This document shows, in pieces, positions 5,917 to 8,758 of a stretch of 8,758 bases of DNA. Under the pieces are notes generated by a model. The model was not told where the DNA came from. It ran no database searches and saw only the letters and a list, made by a program, of their open reading frames with translations. A program made the translations under genes and the position numbers. The first letter of the stretch is position 1. Each line of letters begins with the position of its first letter. The DNA comes from DATEJJ01 sp039649115. Its GTDB lineage: Bacteria; Actinomycetota; Actinomycetes; Mycobacteriales; Micromonosporaceae. Location: the NCBI GenBank assembly GCA_039649115.1, contig JBBWZQ010000380.1, positions 1 through 8,758 of the forward strand, given 5' to 3'.

Positions 5917-6911
5917 ACCAGCGTGCGCTGGCGTTGGACGAGGTCGCCGCCTGGTCCGGCCCGCCGCTGATCCTCTTCGTCGGCGTCGACACCGGTGGAT
6001 CGCTCGTGCATCCTGTCTTCGGACGGTGGGCCGAGGCGCTCGGGCAGCCGTGGATCCTGCGCGGAGTCGACCTGCCAGCCGACACCCCGGCCGGGACGTA
6101 CCTCCGTCTGGTCGAGACCATGCGTGCCAATCGGCTGGTACACGGCGCGATCGTCACCGCACACAAGCTGCGCCTGTACCGCGCCTGCGCGTCTGCCCTG
6201 ACCCGCCGGGACCGGCTGGTCGACCTCACCCACGAGATCAACACTCTCACCACCGTCGACGGCACCGTCACCGGCGACGCCCGGGACGCCGTGTCGCTGA
6301 CCCATGTCCTGCCCACCGTGCCGCGGCACCACACCGGTGGGCGCCTCGACGGCCTGCACCTGCTGTGCCTCGGCTCCGGCGGCGCCGCCACCGCGCTGCT
6401 GCTCGCCCTGCACCTCGACCCCACCACCGGTCGACCGCGCGCCGACCTTCCCGCGCACACCACGTTCACCGACACCGACCCGGACGCTCTCGACGCGTTA
6501 CGCGCCGTTGCCCAGCGGGCCGGCATCCAGCCCGCGCGACTGTCCTACGCACACGTGCACGACCGGACCGGCAACGACGCCCTCGTCGCCAGCCTCCCCG
6601 CCCCGGCCTTGGTGATCAACGCAACCGGACTCGGCAAGGACACACCCGGCAGCCCACTGACCCACGACGCACCACTGCGACCCGGCACGGTGGCCTGGGA
6701 CTTCAACTACCGCGGCGACCTGACCTTCCTTCGGCAGGCGAGGGCGGCGGGCGCCACCACGGTGGACGGCTGGGACTACTTCGTCGCCGGGTGGGCCGGC
6801 GGCCTGACCGCCATCGCCGGTACCCCGCTCACCAGCGACCTGCTCACCCGACTCTCCCGGGCCGCGGCCGGGTACCGGCCATCCACCCCACGACAGGACG
6901 TGATCCCGTGA
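5913..6911 (+). CDS. Divergent shikimate dehydrogenase-like oxidoreductase
   Basis: The 332-residue protein has the two-domain layout of the shikimate/quinate dehydrogenase family and is longer than a typical AroE of about 270-290. The substrate domain retains the catalytic lysine in VTAHK (K85), the asparagine in EINTL (N110) and an aspartate at D125, where NTD is usual (here ARD). The N-terminal serine motif that binds the shikimate carboxylate is altered (GVDTGGSLVHPVF). The nucleotide loop LGSGGAA is at 153-159, and NATGLGKDTPGSPL and AWDFNYRGD replace the usual NATPLGM and VYNP blocks. It probably reduces or oxidises a ring or polyol substrate other than shikimate. ATG 5913 has GGAGG at 5902-5906 and overlaps the transporter remnant stop (ATGA); the stop overlaps the next GTG (GTGA). 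Its membership of a catabolic operon argues against an aromatic amino acid biosynthetic role. Confidence 0.82.
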   Translation: MNQRALALDEVAAWSGPPLILFVGVDTGGSLVHPVFGRWAEALGQPWILRGVDLPADTPAGTYLRLVETMRANRLVHGAIVTAHKLRLYRACASALTRRDRLVDLTHEINTLTTVDGTVTGDARDAVSLTHVLPTVPRHHTGGRLDGLHLLCLGSGGAATALLLALHLDPTTGRPRADLPAHTTFTDTDPDALDALRAVAQRAGIQPARLSYAHVHDRTGNDALVASLPAPALVINATGLGKDTPGSPLTHDAPLRPGTVAWDFNYRGDLTFLRQARAAGATTVDGWDYFVAGWAGGLTAIAGTPLTSDLLTRLSRAAAGYRPSTPRQDVIP

Positions 6912-8071
6912 CCGAGGACGGCACCCCGTTCCGCATCGAGGTTTCCGACGCCCAGTTGGCGGACCTGCGCCGGCGGCTGGCCGCCACCCGGTGGCCGGAG
7001 GCCGAGACCGTACCGGACTGGTCGCAGGGAGTACCCCTGACCTACCTGCGAGACCTGTGCGGCTACTGGGCGGACCGGTACGACTGGCGGGCGACCGAGG
7101 CGCGGCTCAACGCGTTGCCGCAGTCCCGTGTGATCGTGGACGGGCTCGGCATCCACGTCGTGCACGTGCGGTCACCGCATCCCGACGCGCTCCCGCTGGT
7201 CGTCACGAACGGCTGGCCCGGCTCGCTCGCCGAATACCTCAAGGTGATCGGCCCGCTCACCGACCCCACCGCGTACGGCGGGAACCCGGCCGACGCGTTC
7301 CACCTCGTGCTGCCCTCCCTGCCGGGCTACGGGTTCAGCGACAAGCCCACCGGTGCCGGCTGGGGCGTGCGGCGTACCGCCGCGGCGTGGATCGAGCTGA
7401 TGCGCCGGCTCGGCTACACCCGCTACGGTGCGCATGGCAGCGACTGGGGGAACAGCGTCACCACCGCCATCGGCCAGCAGGATCCGCGTCACGTGGTGGG
7501 TATCCACCCGGTGCCACCCATCGCGGCCCCCGACCCGGCCACCTTCGACACCCTCACCGACACCGAACAGGCAAGCCTCGCGGCCCTGGAACGCGCGCGG
7601 GACCACGAGTCCGGCTACTCGGCCGAACAATCCAGCAAGCCGCAGACCATCGGCTACGCCCTGGTCGACTCGCCCGTCGCGCTGTGCGCCTGGATCGCCG
7701 AGAAATACTGGTCCTGGACCGACCACGACGGCGACCTGGACAGCGTCGTCACCCGCGACGAACTGCTCGACACCGTCATGCTCTACTGGCTGCCCGCCAC
7801 CGGCGCGTCGTCGGCCCGGATGTACTGGGAGAGCTTCGCCCAGGTGTCCGGCTGGTTCATGTCCTCCACAGTGGACACTGTCGACGTGCCGGCCGGCTGC
7901 TCCATCTTCCCCAAGGACGTACCCCGGCCGTCCCGCCGTTGGGCCGCGCGCCGGTACACCGACATCCGCTACTGGAAGGAACTGGACCGGGGCGGGCACT
8001 TTCCCGCGCTGGAGTGCCCCGACGTCTTCGTCGACGAACTGCGCGCCTTCTTCAGGCTGGTCCGCGGATGA
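6908..8071 (+). CDS. Epoxide hydrolase-like alpha/beta hydrolase (EHN domain)
   Basis: The 387-residue protein follows microsomal-type epoxide hydrolases. An N-terminal EHN segment (FRIEVSDAQLADLRRRLA, then TRWPE and WSQGVPLTYLRDL) is followed by an alpha/beta hydrolase core. The nucleophile is D179 in HGSDWGNSV. The acid is probably D337 in FPKDVPRP and the histidine is H364 in DRGGHFPALE. LPGYGFSDKP and YWLPATGASSARMYW match family blocks around the substrate-polarising tyrosines. The oxyanion-hole motif, normally HGWPGS, reads NGWPGS, so the conserved histidine is N101 (codon AAC at 7208). The GTG start (6908) overlaps the previous stop and has AGGA 9 nt upstream. It is the last gene of the operon. 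It would hydrolyse an epoxide, ester or lactone in the cytosol; the link to the sugar-phosphate genes is not explained. Asn at the oxyanion hole could alter the activity. Confidence 0.88.
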   Translation: MTEDGTPFRIEVSDAQLADLRRRLAATRWPEAETVPDWSQGVPLTYLRDLCGYWADRYDWRATEARLNALPQSRVIVDGLGIHVVHVRSPHPDALPLVVTNGWPGSLAEYLKVIGPLTDPTAYGGNPADAFHLVLPSLPGYGFSDKPTGAGWGVRRTAAAWIELMRRLGYTRYGAHGSDWGNSVTTAIGQQDPRHVVGIHPVPPIAAPDPATFDTLTDTEQASLAALERARDHESGYSAEQSSKPQTIGYALVDSPVALCAWIAEKYWSWTDHDGDLDSVVTRDELLDTVMLYWLPATGASSARMYWESFAQVSGWFMSSTVDTVDVPAGCSIFPKDVPRPSRRWAARRYTDIRYWKELDRGGHFPALECPDVFVDELRAFFRLVRG

Positions 8072-8180
8072 CCGTGTGGGGTGCCAGTTCGCCGTTCCGT
8101 GGTTGTCGGGTGCTTGAGTAAGCCTGCCGCTGCGGGATCGGTCTCGGGTGCGGGTCTAGGGTCGCGACGATAGGGGCACG
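8072..8180. other. Non-coding stretch after the operon
   Basis: I see no gene, strong hairpin or T-run here, so the operon's terminator was not located. The stretch lies between the epoxide hydrolase-like gene and the first transposase remnant. Confidence 0.5.
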
Positions 8181-8435
8181 TGTTCAGCACGAACCCAACG
8201 GCTGTACTCGCAGAACTCAAGCGGCAAGACGGTACTCGTGGATCAGACCGCCGAGCACGTCGACTCGGTGGACCGGTGACTCGCCACCCGGCTCGACCAG
8301 CGTCAGCCGAGGGACCGGGCGCGGAGGTTGCAGGTCCAGGCTTCGGTGGGGCCGTGCGGCGTTGTAGTGACGTAGGTAGGCTGTCAGCACCCGATCCAAC
8401 TGGCCTTGATTCCAGATCAGTGTCCAATCCAGACA
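8181..8435 (-). mobile_element. IS481/IS3-like transposase C-terminal remnant with possible IS end
   Basis: The minus frame from about 8435 to the stop at 8217 encodes the end of an integrase-core transposase: CLDWTLIWNQGQLDRVL, then YLRHYNAARPHRSLDLQPP and, at the terminus, LGGLIHEYRLAA. The YxxHYNxxRPHRxL motif and the HEY ending are characteristic of the rve-type transposases of IS481/IS3-like elements. The catalytic DDE part upstream is missing; the frame runs instead into epimerase sequence. About 35 bp beyond the stop the plus strand reads TGTTCAGCACGAACC (from 8181), which ends as CA on the minus strand and could be the terminal repeat. That boundary is a guess because the other end is lost. 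Confidence 0.65.
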
Positions 8436-8546
8436 CTCGGTATCGCCCTCCACGAAGTGGTACCGCGCGTCCGAGTCGTACGAATGCGTCACCGGCCCGT
8501 ACTTGGAATAGTTGTCCACGCCGACCTCGTGGCCGCTGAGTCTGCA
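8436..8546 (-). pseudogene. NAD-dependent epimerase/dehydratase N-terminal fragment
   Basis: About 36 codons on the minus strand read RLSGHEVGVDNYSKYGPV followed by THSYDSDARYHFVEGDTE. This matches the region just after the NAD-binding glycine loop in a group of sugar-nucleotide epimerases, where GHEVVGVDNYSKYG...SYD...Y.LVEGD is typical. The glycine loop before it and all the catalytic region after it are gone. The fragment is bounded on both sides by transposase remnants and fused in frame, by chance, to the IS481-like tail. It cannot be functional. The family call rests on motif recognition over a short stretch. Confidence 0.55.
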
Positions 8547-8547
8547 G

Positions 8548-8758
8548 GAAAGTTTGATCTGGAACCAGGCACACCTCGTGCACGCCCCACGCGAGTACGA
8601 ACTTCACTATAACCGCCACCAGCCCATGGAGGCGTCTCGAACGCCCTGCCACTTCACCCACTCCCGCAGCAGATCACCGATCCGGACCAACTCGCCCGAC
8701 TCGACGTCCGGCGGCGGGATCCGACTCGGCGGTCTCCTCCGCCGGCTCCGGACCCGCC
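8548..8758 (+). pseudogene. Second IS481/IS3-like transposase remnant, frameshifted, opposite strand
   Basis: The plus strand encodes a transposase C-terminus in pieces. From 8548 one frame gives ESLIWNQAHLVHA and REYELHYNRHQP. After a shift near 8626-8640 another frame gives NALPLHPLPQQITDPDQLA then RLDVRRRD (to about 8720). A further shift restores RLGGLL (8722-8739). Together these follow the usual order LIWNQAHL...YNxHRP...ITDP..L..L.VRRRDRLGG.L of rve-type transposases. At least two frameshifts show it is decayed. It is similar to, but clearly a different copy from, the minus-strand remnant to its left, and it begins exactly where the epimerase fragment ends. Confidence 0.6.

Noticed and set aside
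5906..6907. Extension of the epoxide hydrolase frame to the left
   Set aside because: The extension is an out-of-frame shadow of the SDH-like gene. The EHN domain begins right after GTG 6908, which overlaps the previous stop.
7969..8661. A 230-codon minus-strand open frame over the right flank
   Set aside because: Its composition is arginine/proline/serine-rich without motifs. It crosses the end of the hydrolase gene and three distinct gene fragments read in other frames.

Overview
The window is high-GC DNA with GTG/ATG starts and tightly overlapping genes. This is typical of an actinobacterium; the protein style would fit a Micromonosporaceae-type genome, but that is an inference and not proven here. 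It consists of an intact-looking accessory sugar/sugar-acid catabolic locus (764-8071) enclosed on both sides by debris of mobile elements and broken genes.

Left flank (1-763). A small gene (4-264, minus) overlaps by 8 bp the 3' end of a larger gene of which only about 72 codons remain (257-475, minus). This arrangement resembles a polymorphic toxin tip followed by its immunity gene. The toxin side is cut by a scrap of a DDE transposase (484-555, plus), which is joined to a scrap of a group II intron reverse transcriptase (556-657, plus).

Core (764-8071). Two divergent transcription units share one control region at about 3154-3267. Leftward run a MocR-type regulator (GntR DNA-binding domain plus aminotransferase domain) and a ROK sugar kinase, joined by an ATGA overlap. 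Rightward run a short 6-phosphogluconate dehydrogenase, a 6-phospho-3-hexuloisomerase-like SIS protein, a TIM-barrel protein of the 'phosphoenolpyruvate hydrolase' family, a wrecked sugar ABC transporter gene, a divergent shikimate-dehydrogenase-like oxidoreductase and an epoxide-hydrolase-like alpha/beta hydrolase. Every rightward junction except the one before the transporter remnant overlaps (ATGA, GTGA or 8 bp), so these genes are almost certainly one operon. The control region holds an unusual cluster of ATTGG/CCAAT words, with the 7-mer ATTGGAT occurring three times, and a TTGACA -35 box for the regulator. This is a good candidate for the MocR operator.

Working model (inference). A sugar or sugar acid is phosphorylated by the ROK kinase and oxidised and decarboxylated by the 6PGDH-type enzyme. 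The resulting ketose phosphate is isomerised by the SIS protein, and the TIM-barrel, SDH-like and hydrolase enzymes process an unusual substrate or side product. No hexulose-phosphate synthase, the usual partner of this isomerase type, is present in the window. The dedicated transporter has been destroyed by deletions: what remains looks like a lipoprotein signal peptide fused to the first part of a XylH/RbsC-type permease.

Right flank (8072-8758). Two IS481/IS3-like transposase C-terminal remnants in opposite orientation bracket an N-terminal fragment of an NAD-dependent epimerase gene. I saw no tRNA, rRNA, CRISPR array or clear intrinsic terminator.
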